A program made the position numbers and the translations under genes. Shown in pieces: positions 48,140 to 59,599 of a DNA stretch of 64,000 nucleotides; position 1 is the first letter of the stretch, and each line of letters begins with the position of its first letter. Under the pieces are notes generated by a model. That model worked only from the letters and a program-made list of their open reading frames with translations, was not told the origin of the DNA and made no database searches. Source of the DNA: Tetrastigma voinierianum (taxonomy: Eukaryota; Streptophyta; Magnoliopsida; Vitales; Vitaceae); NCBI GenBank assembly GCA_016808115.1, contig JAEQBH010000028.1, positions 558,001 through 622,000 on the forward strand, read 5' to 3'.

Positions 48140-49978
48140 CCTATCCTTTTCTTAGTTTAGGCTTAGGTTGCACGTGGTTCAATGTTAATACTTAAAATTG
48201 ATTTGGGTTTTCATACTTACGGTATAGTGCACTGCATATGATTCAGAGGATTAAGCCACCCGTGAGGTAATCCTTTCAGAGAACAAAACCCAAGTAAAAC
48301 TTAATCTTCTCAAAAAGCTGGTAACGGTAATTGTGGTCAAAACCGAATTTTTTAGATCTGGATGACAACTTCACCATTGGAATACCTCGTGAAATCTAGC
48401 TACCACATCGGGAATTAGTTCCAAGATACCAAATTTCACATTTTTTCTAAAAGACTTGCGTGTCGAAGCCCTAAAACTACCAGAATGACACACAAACAAA
48501 GTCATCCGCTTTACTTGATCCAGACGCGACATTATGTCGCATGATTGTTTTGCTAGAGATTACTGGTTTAGATTAAGCCATGTGTCAAATAGTTAAATGA
48601 AGGGACATGATGGGAATTTTTAAACGCGGAAACGAATAAAACAAAGTGGACAAGCCTCCAAAGGAGAAGAAAACGTAAAGAGGTCGGGTTTTGAAGTTTC
48701 AGAGAGAGTAGAGCCCTTCTCTCTAGATTTCCCGTCGGACCACATCTGGCCGCTGCTAAGAAGTCGCTCTCAGCACTGGCAGCGCTGCGCACCACACCGA
48801 TTCGCGGAGTTCCGACAACTCCAAGGAGGATCTTCCTACTTGTTATTCTTCGCTAAGAGCCATGTAAATGGTTAGGAGTATTCTCGAGGCTTAACAGCCA
48901 GACAAATTTCAAAAGCTGGAACCGAATGGAGAAAACTTAGGTTTGATATGGTCAAGAACAAGGTTTTGATCTGTAATCCACCGTTTCACGTGATTTTGTT
49001 TGTGTGGATTTGCGGTTGTAAGTGATTCAAAATGAATTGCCTGTGGTTTGTAAATTAGCCCATGAGCCACTGTGTTACTGTTGTAATTCTGAATAACATG
49101 AATAATGTGGCACTATGTTAGCATATTGTTTTTTCCTCTTATTAGCATGAATATTTTGGAATTTAAGATATCGTATCCATATGTAATCGAGGCACCCTAA
49201 AATACAGAGCCGAGTGTAATGACATGAAAGAAAATAAAAAGGAAATGTTAGAAAGAATTTCCATCAAAGATTTTCCAGAAGTTTGGGAGATCAGCCCAAC
49301 ACCACGTTGAGTGCTCACAGACTATTTTCTAAGATGATCCAATTAGATTTTGCCTTTCAGAGGTTAGTCCAATAAATTTTTACTCTTGAATTGATAGTCA
49401 AAACAAAATCTTTTTGTTTCAAAAACTGTATTTTTACTCACATTTGGCTTAGGCATGAGAGTCGCGATGACTGACATGGGTTTGGCAATGCACATCTCAA
49501 AGAGATCGTTGCTTACTTTGACGCCATCTATTATTTCATGACGCGCATCAAACGGAAAATCCATGCGCAATTACCATCGCTTTTGCCCACCTTTGTCGAA
49601 TCATTCTCGTGCACAGCGAGTGTAATAGATGTAATTGCGCCTCTAGAGTCGTTTGTGGAAGAAAGCCGTCGGCTTGGTAGACTTTGTATAACATATGAAA
49701 CTTAAATTTCAATATGTTAACGGCATGATTCATTAACCGCCAACCACAGAATTATAATTGATGTATTTTCTGAGTATTGATGCAAGGGCCCAAGTTGCCA
49801 ATTATTTTACCGTATGCAACCCTAAAAGGCTATCAGAACTGCTGACAGTTGTACTCAGTAGCCCCCGCATGTGTTTACTCGCCCAATTTTCAGTGGTGCT
49901 TCCAAGCCACTGATATCCACGATTATTCCAAGTAGGCCGATCGGTTATCAACAGACACCCCTGCTTTGGGGCGTCACA
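48140..49978 (+). mobile_element. 3' LTR of the plus-strand Tekay/Del-like element
   Basis: The start near 'GGGCCACCTATCCT' matches the complement of 19835-19845, and the end 'CTTTGGGGCGTCACA' at 49978 matches the complement of 17960. The length of about 1.84 kb agrees with the minus-strand LTR. Open frames at 48568-48795, 49364-49570 and 49548-49733 lie inside the LTR and are not genes. Confidence 0.7.
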
Positions 49979-50243
49979 CTTTTGTGCCGCTTATATCTAA
50001 TGTGTTCTCATTACTTTAAAATTTGTGTTAATATTTTTTTTCATATAGTAGAATGTGTAAGAAAACTCAAATGATTATGATGAAAGATATCCTTTTTAAA
50101 TAAAGAGTATGAGACTTGATAATGATTGCTGCTCAATATTTAAATATTTTTAATTAGTTGGATATTTTCTATTTTTTCATTTTTTATTTGGCATATTTAA
50201 CACTTTTTTAATATTTAATTATTTAACTATTAAAATATATATA

Positions 50244-50290
<47 letters not shown>

Positions 50291-51040
50291 AAAGAAGAAA
50301 AACCCAAATGAATTGATAATAGTAATTTTCAAGGTAAAATCAGGAAAATAGATAAACTCATCATAAATGGCTGAAAATGAGATGAGCAAGAATGATAAAT
50401 ACCATTAAACTCTCATCTCAAAGTACACCAAATAAAATTTAATTAAATTCTGTATAAGTCCGTAAAAGTATTATGAAAATTTGACAGTTAACTGACTGAT
50501 ATCTATAATAAAATCTCATATATTCTAATATTCTAATATATTTGATGAAACGGCTATACAAATTTGATGAAAATTTGTATATTCTAATATATTTTCAATA
50601 AAGGGGATTCTTTCACTCCAAGGGTTTTCATTTGTTTTGCTTATGTTGATATTGCTGGAAATTAAGGGAGGTGTGTTCGTATTTTGTCCCCAATTCATAG
50701 TTTGTGTTGTTGGGTCAGACAACGTAGCTTCCCTCCTCGAAATCTATAAACATTATACCTAACCCTGAACACTGCCTGTCACAAGATCCAAAGTATATTA
50801 TAAGCATTTTTAGATAAACCAAACTTGAGGTCAAGAGTTGTTTTAGGAGCTTTTTTTTTTATTAATATTGATGTTGAATAAAAAAATACTGTCTTTTCAA
50901 ATAAATTGTTTCGAGAAATAATAAGTTAAATGTAAAAGGTAGATTATTTTTTAGTAATATAAAAAATATAAGTTTAAGTTTTTTATTTTTAATGATATTA
51001 ATCTCTAACACTTTAAAGAAAATACAGTAGTTGTGATTTT
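49979..51040. other. AT-rich spacer, no gene
   Basis: This is AT-rich sequence with a (TA)n microsatellite at 50235-50287. Nothing else was recognised. Confidence 0.5.
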
Positions 51041-51044
51041 CCAA

Positions 51045-51240
51045 CAAATTACATCTTTTGGTATTTGCCAACGGGTATTTGTCCGTTGGTATTTACCAAC
51101 GAATACTTTGTCATTAGTGTTTAACAATGGATATTCTGTTGTTTATAACAAAGTGCCAACACCCACAAAAATTTGGCCAAATGTATTTAACCGTCGTGGA
51201 ATGCTGGTAATCCGCTGGTAATTGGTTACCGGAGTTGGCA
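51045..51240. repeat. Palindromic 'CCAACGG..CCGTTGG' repeats, CACTA-like subterminal piece
   Basis: Short boxes GGTATTTGCCAACGG, TCCGTTGGTATT, TACCAACGAATA and 'AACCGTCG' follow each other in alternating orientation, as in subterminal regions of CACTA elements. No terminus was identified. Confidence 0.4.
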
Positions 51241-51599
51241 GAAAACTGGCACCAAGCTTACCGTGAAAACTCGTGTAATGCGTAAAACGAGCATACCTTT
51301 ACGCATGCACTGGTGAGTTCCTAAATCTTCATCTCTGATGACAAGATTCACGCTGCTGAGTCTTGCCTCTAAGAAACTATATACATAAATGAATCATCGA
51401 ATTAGATGAGACACTAAATTTTTGGGCGATTTACATAAACTGAAGAATCACACATAAATGACACTTTGATGGCAGGCAAACATGGCACTAGAGGAGAGGA
51501 CACTTGGCACATGAGTGGAAGCTGCTGTCATGGTTTTAACTTAATAATTAGTGGAAACATGAGAGAGTGAGGAACACATGGCATGTTGATTGCCATGTG

Positions 51600-53080
51600 T
51601 TAGAGTGACTTGTGAGGGAATTCTAGAACTGGGCCAAAAAGGAGTTCAGTGGTTTTGAAAAGGGGGTGGATGCCCATATCAGAAGGGTTCGTAGGAGGAA
51701 GGAAAAATGAAAAAGAATAGAGGGGAAAGAAAGAAAGGGAGAAAAAAGCGAAAGGAAAGAAAAGAAGAGAAATAAAAGAAACAGTTTAAAGGAAAGTAAG
51801 GAATGGATGGTGGTAGGTTTCGCCCGAAGGGGGTCTGGTCTGCGCTCCAATGTAGGGTCTTCTCCAACATGAATAATTTTTACATCCAATGGCCATGAGT
51901 TTAGCTCGAATGGCTGGCTTGAAACAAAACAGCTTTTGATCAAACCGCTGGTGACAGAGGACGATTTTTCGTTCTTTCTCGTGGTCCGTAAAACAAAGTT
52001 CCGGAACAATTGCTGGAAAATATGGATCAAAGATAGTTCTATATATGCTGGAAATAAAATAGGTTGTGTATGCCGTTTTTTCCCGGTTGTGATAGAAAAA
52101 AATCCAGATTGTTTCATGAATAACATGTCAAGAGATTCAGAATAGTTGGAAAATATGGACTAAATATAGTTCATAAGGTGCTGAAATGTGAGCTGGAAAT
52201 AGCTTAAATAGGTTAGGTATGTTGTTTTTCCGGGTTGTGACAAAAATCCGGGATTTGTCGAATGAATAAATACGCTTATTATATGTATGTTTGAAATATG
52301 AATATGGATTGTGTATGGGTAGAAATACTTATGAGATGTAGTTGCCCATGTTTATGAAGCATGATTTTTTAATATTCCATGTGTTCCTTTGTATACATGT
52401 CATATGTAAACTCCACGCAAGAGCGTTAACATTTCATGCAGACGGACATCGCGTGAGTCAAAAAGGAGGCTGAAATGCTTAGAAACAAGAAGTTTTATTC
52501 GGAGGACTGTCCAACAATATTTCTCAGAGTATGTCCACTAAATTATATCGGAGGGTTGTCCATGATATTTCTCGGAGCATGACCATTAAACAATATTTCA
52601 GAGGGTTGTCCAAGAGGTACCACATTGAGAATGTCTAATGAAGTTTCAAAACAAAATTTTTTTTGTTGAAAAGTTGCATTTCATACACGAAGACTACTTA
52701 TGGGAATGCGGCGATCATGGCATGGTATGTAGAGCATTCAGTGTGTAAATATATTTTTACCGAATGCGTGTGGATGTACACATTGCATGCTATCTTAGTT
52801 GTGGAGTAGCCCCAGAGGAGATTTTCTCACCGCTTACCCCGGGCTTAAAAAATTGCTTAAAGGCCGAATGCACACCCAGGTGAGACATTCCAGGTATGTG
52901 CGACGTATTTGGCTTATTATATGGTTTTGTAGTATTCTAGACAAAACATCCAGTTTGATTTTGTAAATTGAGGAATTTTGTAATAAAAACTTATTTTTGA
53001 ACTTGGTTAGTTCAGTGTTATTGGTTTCCCAGAATTTAGAATGTATGCAAAAGGTTGATAAATGCAAAAAAAAAAAAATA
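51600..53080 (+). mobile_element. Tekay/Del-like LTR fragment, plus strand
   Basis: It resembles the complement of 16.2-18.6 kb. It has a purine-rich stretch (51690-51790, the complement of the pyrimidine-rich promoter-like block at 16800), a 'TAGGGTCTTCTCC'-type block, 'CCGGGTTGTGAC' boxes, and a series of CGGAGG-TTGTCC repeats at 52500-52615 equivalent to the GGACAACCCTCCG series at 18530-18640. The 167-codon minus-strand frame at 51623-52126 arises from the purine-rich stretch. Confidence 0.5.
52500..52615 (+). repeat. Short tandem CGGAGG-TTGTCC motif within the LTR
   Basis: Five related boxes start at about 52500, 52524, 52549, 52572 and 52600 with 23-28 bp spacing. The inverted copy in the LTR at 17960-19832 has boxes at 18533, 18563, 18592 and 18622. 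Confidence 0.6.
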
Positions 53081-53399
53081 AAACGACAAATGAAACCGAG
53101 TGAGCTGGAAGTGTAAGATATAGTGGCGCCTTACCGCCCATTTCCCTGCATTTGTGTCGTGGAATGGGAGTGCTTGAGATGCCGTCAGGTTCGATTACGG
53201 CCTTCCGCGGTCGGCGATATGGTCCCCGCTAGGTGCAAAGATTTCCGGGAGCGGCTAAAAGGATTCGAGGTTCTTGAGTACCGCTCATAGACAGAACGTC
53301 GCAACAGCGCCAAAAACCCCCTGTGATTTTGTAAAGCAAGATATTACCAACAGATCCAATCCATGAAAAATATCGCGATAGTAATCCGTTATTAAATCC

Positions 53400-55580
53400 A
53401 TTGGGAAATTTCAAATTGAAATTCTGTTGGTATTGACCAACATAGTCTGTCCAATATAAAACTACTGCAAATCACGTTTTCAGAAAATATACGCCAAAAA
53501 CAAACAAGGGTATTAGTTGTACCTAAGATACATGGTTTGAAATTAATAGATTGTAACTCATGTACAAATGGGGTTTGCACCTTGATACAATATGGTTGCA
53601 CTCTTAAGATTAACTCAGATTCACCTGTAGGTTCCAAATGGTTATACCTGGTGTTAACTTGTGTAATACCTGTGAGTTCAAAATGGTTGGTCCCAATGTT
53701 ATCACACGGTACCAGAAGCTTACTAATTGCAAAACAAACAAGTGGTATTAGTTGTACCCAAGATATAATATGGCTCAGATCTAGACTATATATAAATCAC
53801 TAAAGGTACATGGGTTATACCCTGGATACAATTTGGTTGCACCTAAGTTTAACTTGTGTAGTACCCAAAGGTTCAAATGGCTCATAATTTCCAAGGTTAA
53901 CTGTGTGAAAATTCCAGAGTTCAAAACCCACAGGATCGGTTTATCATACGGTAATTTGTAGTTTACTAAACAAACAGCAGAAGTAGTATTAGTCAGACCT
54001 AAGATATACATGGTTTGTACCTAATAATAACATATAGATCTAATTTGAAGTGTACAAATGGTCAGCATCTCTGGACAGACAGACTATATGTTAACTCAGT
54101 AAGACCCGCAGGTTTTAATGGTTATACCCAAGGTTAAGTTGTGTAGTACCTAGAGTTCAAATACTGTATCGTGCACATGACCTATACAGGTAATTAGTTT
54201 ACTAATTGAAAAATAAAAACAAGTGGTATTAGTTGTACCTAAGATATACAGGTCCAGCACAATTTGGTTGTACCCCAAGGTTAACCTGTAGTACCCGTAG
54301 TTCAAAATGGAGCCTAAGGTTAACTCAGAAATTCTGCAGTTCAAATTAGTTTTACCTACAAGCACCACAGTAAGAGATCCAGAGTTCACAATGGCTGTGC
54401 CACAAGGTTTAATCATACGGTATCTTTAGTTTACTAATCAGCAAAATAAACAAGTGCTTAGTTGTTTTGGTGATATACACTGGGTTTGTACCCACAATAC
54501 ATAGATTGTACTGCCGCACAAAACTGGCCAGACTTCATACAATTTGTCAGCACTTGGGCTAACTCAGAAGACTCCAGAGTTCAAAACAGTCATAATTCCA
54601 AGTTTAATTTGTGTAATACCCAGAGTTCACAATGGTTGTACCCAAGGTTTAATCATACGATACTTGTAGTTTACTAATTGCAAAAACAAACAAGTGGTAT
54701 TAGTTGTACCTAAGATATATATGGTTTGTACCCACAATACATATAGATTAAAATTTAAGGTACAAATAATTAATTTTGATAATAATTTGGTTGTACCCCA
54801 TGTTAACTCTGTAGTACTCAGAAATTTTAAATGGTTGTACCCAAGGTTGACCTCAGATGCACTCCAAAGTTCACAATGGTCAAAATCAGTTTAACTATGA
54901 TCTCTGTAGTTTAATAATTGCAAAACAAACAAGGCATGCAGCAAAGAATAGGCAATGATATAAACAGAAATGGGGATTGCAATCTGGGCAGATAAAGGGG
55001 TTGTACCGATATAATGATTGAATCAAGGTTGAACCCTGTAGTAAACCAGTTCAAATGGTTCAGATCCATATCCTGGGGGTTCAGTGGTTCCCAATGGTTG
55101 TACCCAAGGTTTAATCATACGGTATCAGAGTTTACTAATTCAAAAACAAACAAATATGATATGAGTACTTAAGATATACATGGTTTGTACCCACAATACA
55201 TATAGATTGTACCTAATGTGATGAAACGGTTTGGTAATTTGATTGCCAATTTTATTGCACTTGTACTAATCATAGCACTCCAAATCACAGACCTAAGGTT
55301 AACTGTGTAGTAAACGGTGATAATGATTGTACCTAAGGTTTTCTACTACAAGGCAATTTGTAGTTTACTAAATGCAAACAAAGAAGTAGTATTAGTCAAG
55401 ACCTAAGATATACATGGCTCAGACCTAATAATATTATTATAGATCAGAAACTTAAGGTACAAATGGGCTTGTACCGGATTAACATCTATTGTACCCTGTG
55501 CGAACTCATGTAGCACTTTAGTTAAATATCATACCGAATGCTTGATCATACTTAGCTTTACTTATACTTAAAACAAAAAC
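53400..55580. repeat. Satellite-like tandem array, period about 237 bp, about nine units
   Basis: The phrase (T)ATTAGTTGTACCTAAGATA recurs at about 53511, 53746, 53986, 54225, 54459, 54698, 54936, 55165 and 55388, giving steps of 229-240 bp. Each unit also holds 'TTTAATCATACGGTA', 'GTAGTTTACTAATTGCAAAA' and two or three internal repeats of 'ATGGTTGTACCCAAGGTTAACT'. Units differ by many substitutions and indels. No open frame is conserved between units. Confidence 0.85.
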
Positions 55581-55599
55581 AAAAACAATCATCATTTGA

Positions 55600-57350
55600 A
55601 TAAACAATAAGGAACCTAGAAATATTCTAGACTTCAAAATAATAGAGATTAAAAAAAACCGAGATTCAAAAGAAGACACACATAACTACGTTTTCATAAA
55701 ATAAAACCAAGATCATTGCTCTTAAAAATTGCTTAAAAAAATAGAATATGGAATAAATAACCATTTTATCATTGTTCTTAAACAATACGTGAACTGACCG
55801 TAGAGATTTAGTTAACACACACGTTTATAAAGAGATGACGTAAGAGAGTGCAGAAACCTGCTGATGAAGAAAGATACCTAGGGGGACTTGGTCGTGCTTT
55901 GGCTCGAATGGGAAATCTAGTCGTGCTTTAGTCGACCAACAGTTCTCTTTCGAATGGGATTCGCTGGGTTTTCTGCCGAGATTTGGAAGAATGAGGGTTG
56001 ATCTTTGGGAAGAAACATGATGCCAGTTCTTTGAGAAGAAAGAGAGGAAGCTAAAATGGGGTTTATGAGAAGACGAAAGAAGAAAGGGAGGTGTCTGGTT
56101 GAAGAAGAAGTCATGAAACCGGTTGAGAGAGGAGAGGATAAGGGGATAAACAATGAGAAGAAGAAGAAAAGAAGAAAGGGGAAGTGAAGGCCAACCAGTC
56201 GAGGAGGATAAGGGATTGGCTTTGAAGAGAAGTAAACATGAGTAAAGAGAATCAGCTTGGGATTTAGTAGATAATTTCTTCTGCTGCTTGACCCCTTTAT
56301 CAAATATTTGTGGGGCTTCTTCTCAATTATTTTATTCAAATAAAGATTTCGCTAAGTCATAAGTTTTAGCCTAATTCCAAGATTTCACAGGCTCCCCATG
56401 TTTTCCCAAAAAAAAAGGAGCTAGCTAATCCATCGATATTGAGCTCAGCCTTGCCCACAGTTGCTGTACAAGGTAAGCTAGGCTTGGCTGTCTGTACTTT
56501 CAGGTGAAGTTCTGCTTCTAAACCAGCATTACTGAAAGAATTAAGTCAGAGTTGTAAAGTGATCCTCAAACCAGATGCCTTGTTTCACTGTTCTATAGAA
56601 ATGAAAAAGGGTTGAATTTGTATTTATTAGTCTACTTCCATGGAGTTACAGTCTTGATCAATCTGTAGGTTGATGGGTGCTGGCTATGAAGAAATATTTT
56701 TCTATAATCTACACTAACTTGCAAAGCAAGGACTTTTAAAAACTTCTAACAAACATAAATGATTGAAGTTGAAGGGACATTTATTTATTTACCATAAGAC
56801 ATCAAAAGTAGGTTAGCATAAACCTTGTCAAACACAGCTGCTCCCTCTCTATCTGTAGCAGAGCATCTAAAACAAATATAACTGCTAACTAATATTTCAA
56901 ACATAATAAATTTTAATTAGTACAAACGATCCGCTACCTTATTGATTCCTCCATTGTTTTCTATCTGAAACATGTAAACACACATAATAAACTTCAACTT
57001 TAAGTAATATTGAGATTCGTGTTTTGGGCAGTAAAATTTATGTTCAACCAAATAGCCTAACAAAAGTTTTTCTTTCTGTGCATGACTCCATAAGTTCAAA
57101 ATCATTGGTTCCAACTCAAGGAAAGTCGTTTAATAAAATTTATAACAAGATTGACAACTCTCTGTGTGATGGAGATAGTTTTGTATTACCTTATGCATTG
57201 GACTTCATCTTTGCTTTGTTTTTAAAGATTTTGTTGCTTTCAAATCACATCATCCTCTGCAAAATAGTTGTATTCATTGCAATGATGATTCACACAAAAC
57301 AAATTTAAATAAAAAAAGGAAAAAGAAAGGAAAGCTATGTAAGATAGCCC
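55600..57350. other. No gene recognised
   Basis: At 55850-56340 there is a purine-rich strand that gives a 140-codon Pro/Ser/Phe-rich frame on the minus strand. It resembles the pyrimidine-rich blocks of the LTRs and is not considered coding. 56341-57350 is AT-rich with no motif. Confidence 0.4.
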
Positions 57351-57356
57351 ACCTCT

Positions 57357-59563
57357 TCAATCATGAATTCCACCATTTCTTTCCATCTTCCTTTTGAAAC
57401 AGGCTACATTAATTGCAATCCGGACATACAACCTGTTTTTGGCTTCATCAACAAACTGAAAATAAGCATGCCTCCAAGAGTTTTTCAGAGCCAGAGTGCC
57501 AAGGCGTCCCAAAAACCTAATTGGAAAGCTCTAATCCTTAAGTTGCAAAGAACTACATGACATTTTCCACCCATCTTCATCATCTTCATTTTCATCTCCC
57601 TCATCTTTGTGATCTTTGTTAGGAGTGGAGCACTGAGTTAAAAATGGAATCCCACAAAGTCCCGGGTTACCCTCGTACATGGATGGATCATTGAATGTCT
57701 GGAACTGGTTGGTTGTTGGAATGGGTCCTGATAGGAGGTTATGCGACAGGTTCAAATGACTCAATGAGGTTATGGAAGACATGCTCAAAGGAATCCGGCC
57801 CAGCATGATTGCTCAAGAGGTCTAGAGTTTCTGACTTGCACGCATCTGAATGCCCTGTGCATTCTCCTCCAAATACCACCCTGGGACAGAACTGGTGTTC
57901 ATGGTCGATTTGTAATCCCATGGATCTCTCCCATAAATTATTGCTAGAAAGGTCTACCAACTTCGTTAAATTGAAAGTATCCTCTGAAACTCCATTTCTT
58001 TCCCTAACAACCAGGTCCATTCCTCTCCTGTGTAGTGGTTCAGCATACAAGTCATCTAGCGGAGTATTTAACAAAGCCCCAAATTTGCGGATCCTGGATA
58101 GATTGCTGTGTAAGGTCCAAAATTGAAGATCAGAAAGTCCACATAGTTGTTGAGGAATATTTCCTGTCAACATAGGTGCAGCTGTCAGTGGTGATTTTTC
58201 TCCGATCCATTTGGGGATTCACCATGTTATTTCCAAACATCAAGGAGTTGGAGCCGTGCAGTTCAGTGCTTGAGAGAGTCTTGGTGAAGATTGTTATCGT
58301 CCAGTGACAAATAGCAATTATCTAACCGAACAGTAGAACTGGAATCTCTCCCATCCCAGTCTGTTCTTGATAAATCACACGTGTTAATATTTTGGTGTCG
58401 TTCCACTGTAGTGGAATCCTTCAAGATAAATGGTTATCTGAGAGATTCACTGAACCTGAATATTTTCTATTCATCAATATTAGGTTCCCATTCAACAAGT
58501 TCCCAAAGAAGGCGAGACTCCCAAGCTTGACAAGTCCCCAATATTGGAGGGAATGGGACCCTACAATAGATTGCAGCCCCGAGACGGAGATATGACACAT
58601 TATGTACCAAAGTGGAGGCCTTCCATGGTTGAACTAATACACAATCATCCATGGGAGAAAGAAGATAGGGGAGTTCTTCCCTACACTGATCTTGAAAATC
58701 CAATCCACCTGGTTTATAAGCTTCCATAGCCATTCTTGGTATTGTGTCTGAACCTAAAACACATGGAGGCGGAGTTCCTCTGAGTTCCAAGTTTAGCAGG
58801 AATGTGCTAGACAAAGAGGAAGTTGACTGACAACTGAGACTGAAAGGAGGAATCCTGCTTTTTCAGTATCGAAAACCAGAGAGTTGTTTATAGCTGGGAT
58901 AAGTATATGGAGAAATGTTCCAACTTTGTAAGACCCATGGCTAGGCCTCAGATACAGCCCTGTCCAGATTCAATCAAGTTGCAAGGTATGGAGCTCTTTG
59001 TTGTCTCATACTTTCTTGATGGTCCCATTCATTATGCTAGCAGAGGTCTCCAATTCTCCAACAAACATACTGAAGCTCCAGCTTATTTTGGTGGAATTTT
59101 GAACCAGAGATTGAGTTGCCAACAGATCAAGAGATCCAAGTTGTCAAGATTTCACTGAATCAGGATCAATAAATTCAATTCTATTGGAGCTCCAAAGTCC
59201 AGATAACAAATATCGTCAAGGTATGAATCATTATCTGGCCACCATGGAGTTTGACTGCTTCTTTACCGCATGGTTGATAGTGTTTTCAGAGGTCCAGCTT
59301 TATACAACAGCCCAGTCATTCACTGCAACCACAGTCCCATTTGCACAACTCCTCACCGACCCAAGAAGAAAGCCACCTGAAGGATCCTCCAGACCAGTCA
59401 AATTCAAGAAGGGCTTTCCTGATCAGCTTGACAAGCCCAATGAATATCAGCATCAGCAGCCACTGGAATTGATCACAAGGGCTTCCTCAACTTGGAACAG
59501 TTGGAGAAATAAAGGAAGCAAAAGAACGATAAGAGATAGGAGGGAGGTGTTCCTGCTCTCCAT
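57357..59563 (-). pseudogene. LRR receptor-like protein (EIX/Cf type), broken and shortened
   Basis: Such proteins sit in the plasma membrane and detect extracellular ligands, often from pathogens, through leucine-rich repeats. The ATG (complement of 59561-59563) opens a clear signal peptide (MES..., then a Leu-rich core LLSLIVLLLPLFLQ). An LRR N-cap follows with HWACQAD, ESLLEF, LEDPSG, LSSWVGEELCKW. LRR pieces include LTGNIPQQLCGLSDLQ (about 58120-58170), FNLTKLVDLSSNNL (58000) and LSHLNLSHNLLSGPIP (57730). The C-terminal part has NQFQTFNDPSMYEGNPGLCG (57660-57720), an acidic stretch (DEGDENEDDED), a damaged membrane segment and a cytosolic tail with NSWRHAYFQFVDEAKNRLYV, ending at TGA 57357-57359. 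No kinase domain exists, as expected. Multiple frameshifts and stops interrupt it. At 2.2 kb it is shorter than the roughly 3 kb usual for EIX-type genes. Confidence 0.85.
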
Positions 59564-59599
59564 TGTTATCACTGTACAAAGAAAGAATATCAACTAGCA

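Larger units (their letters stand above)
46430..49978 (+). mobile_element. 3' half of a Tekay/Del-like Ty3/Gypsy element, plus strand
   Basis: RNase H (46490-46760), integrase (46760-48100) and a 3' LTR (about 48140-49978) follow each other. Gag, protease and RT are absent, so the element is truncated at its 5' side, where it meets the Tat-like fragment. The LTR is the inverted counterpart of the one at 17960-19832. Confidence 0.75.

Noticed and set aside
51623..52126. 167-codon open frame on -
   Set aside because: It is dominated by a Phe/Leu/Ser run from a purine-rich strand inside an LTR fragment. No family motif or signal structure is convincing.
53171..53240. tRNA-like B-box (AGGTTCGATTAC) suggesting a tRNA gene or SINE
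   Set aside because: No A-box at the right distance, no cloverleaf and no A-tail could be found.
55917..56339. 140-codon open frame on -
   Set aside because: It is a low-complexity Pro/Ser/Phe frame from a purine-rich stretch resembling the LTR pyrimidine blocks.
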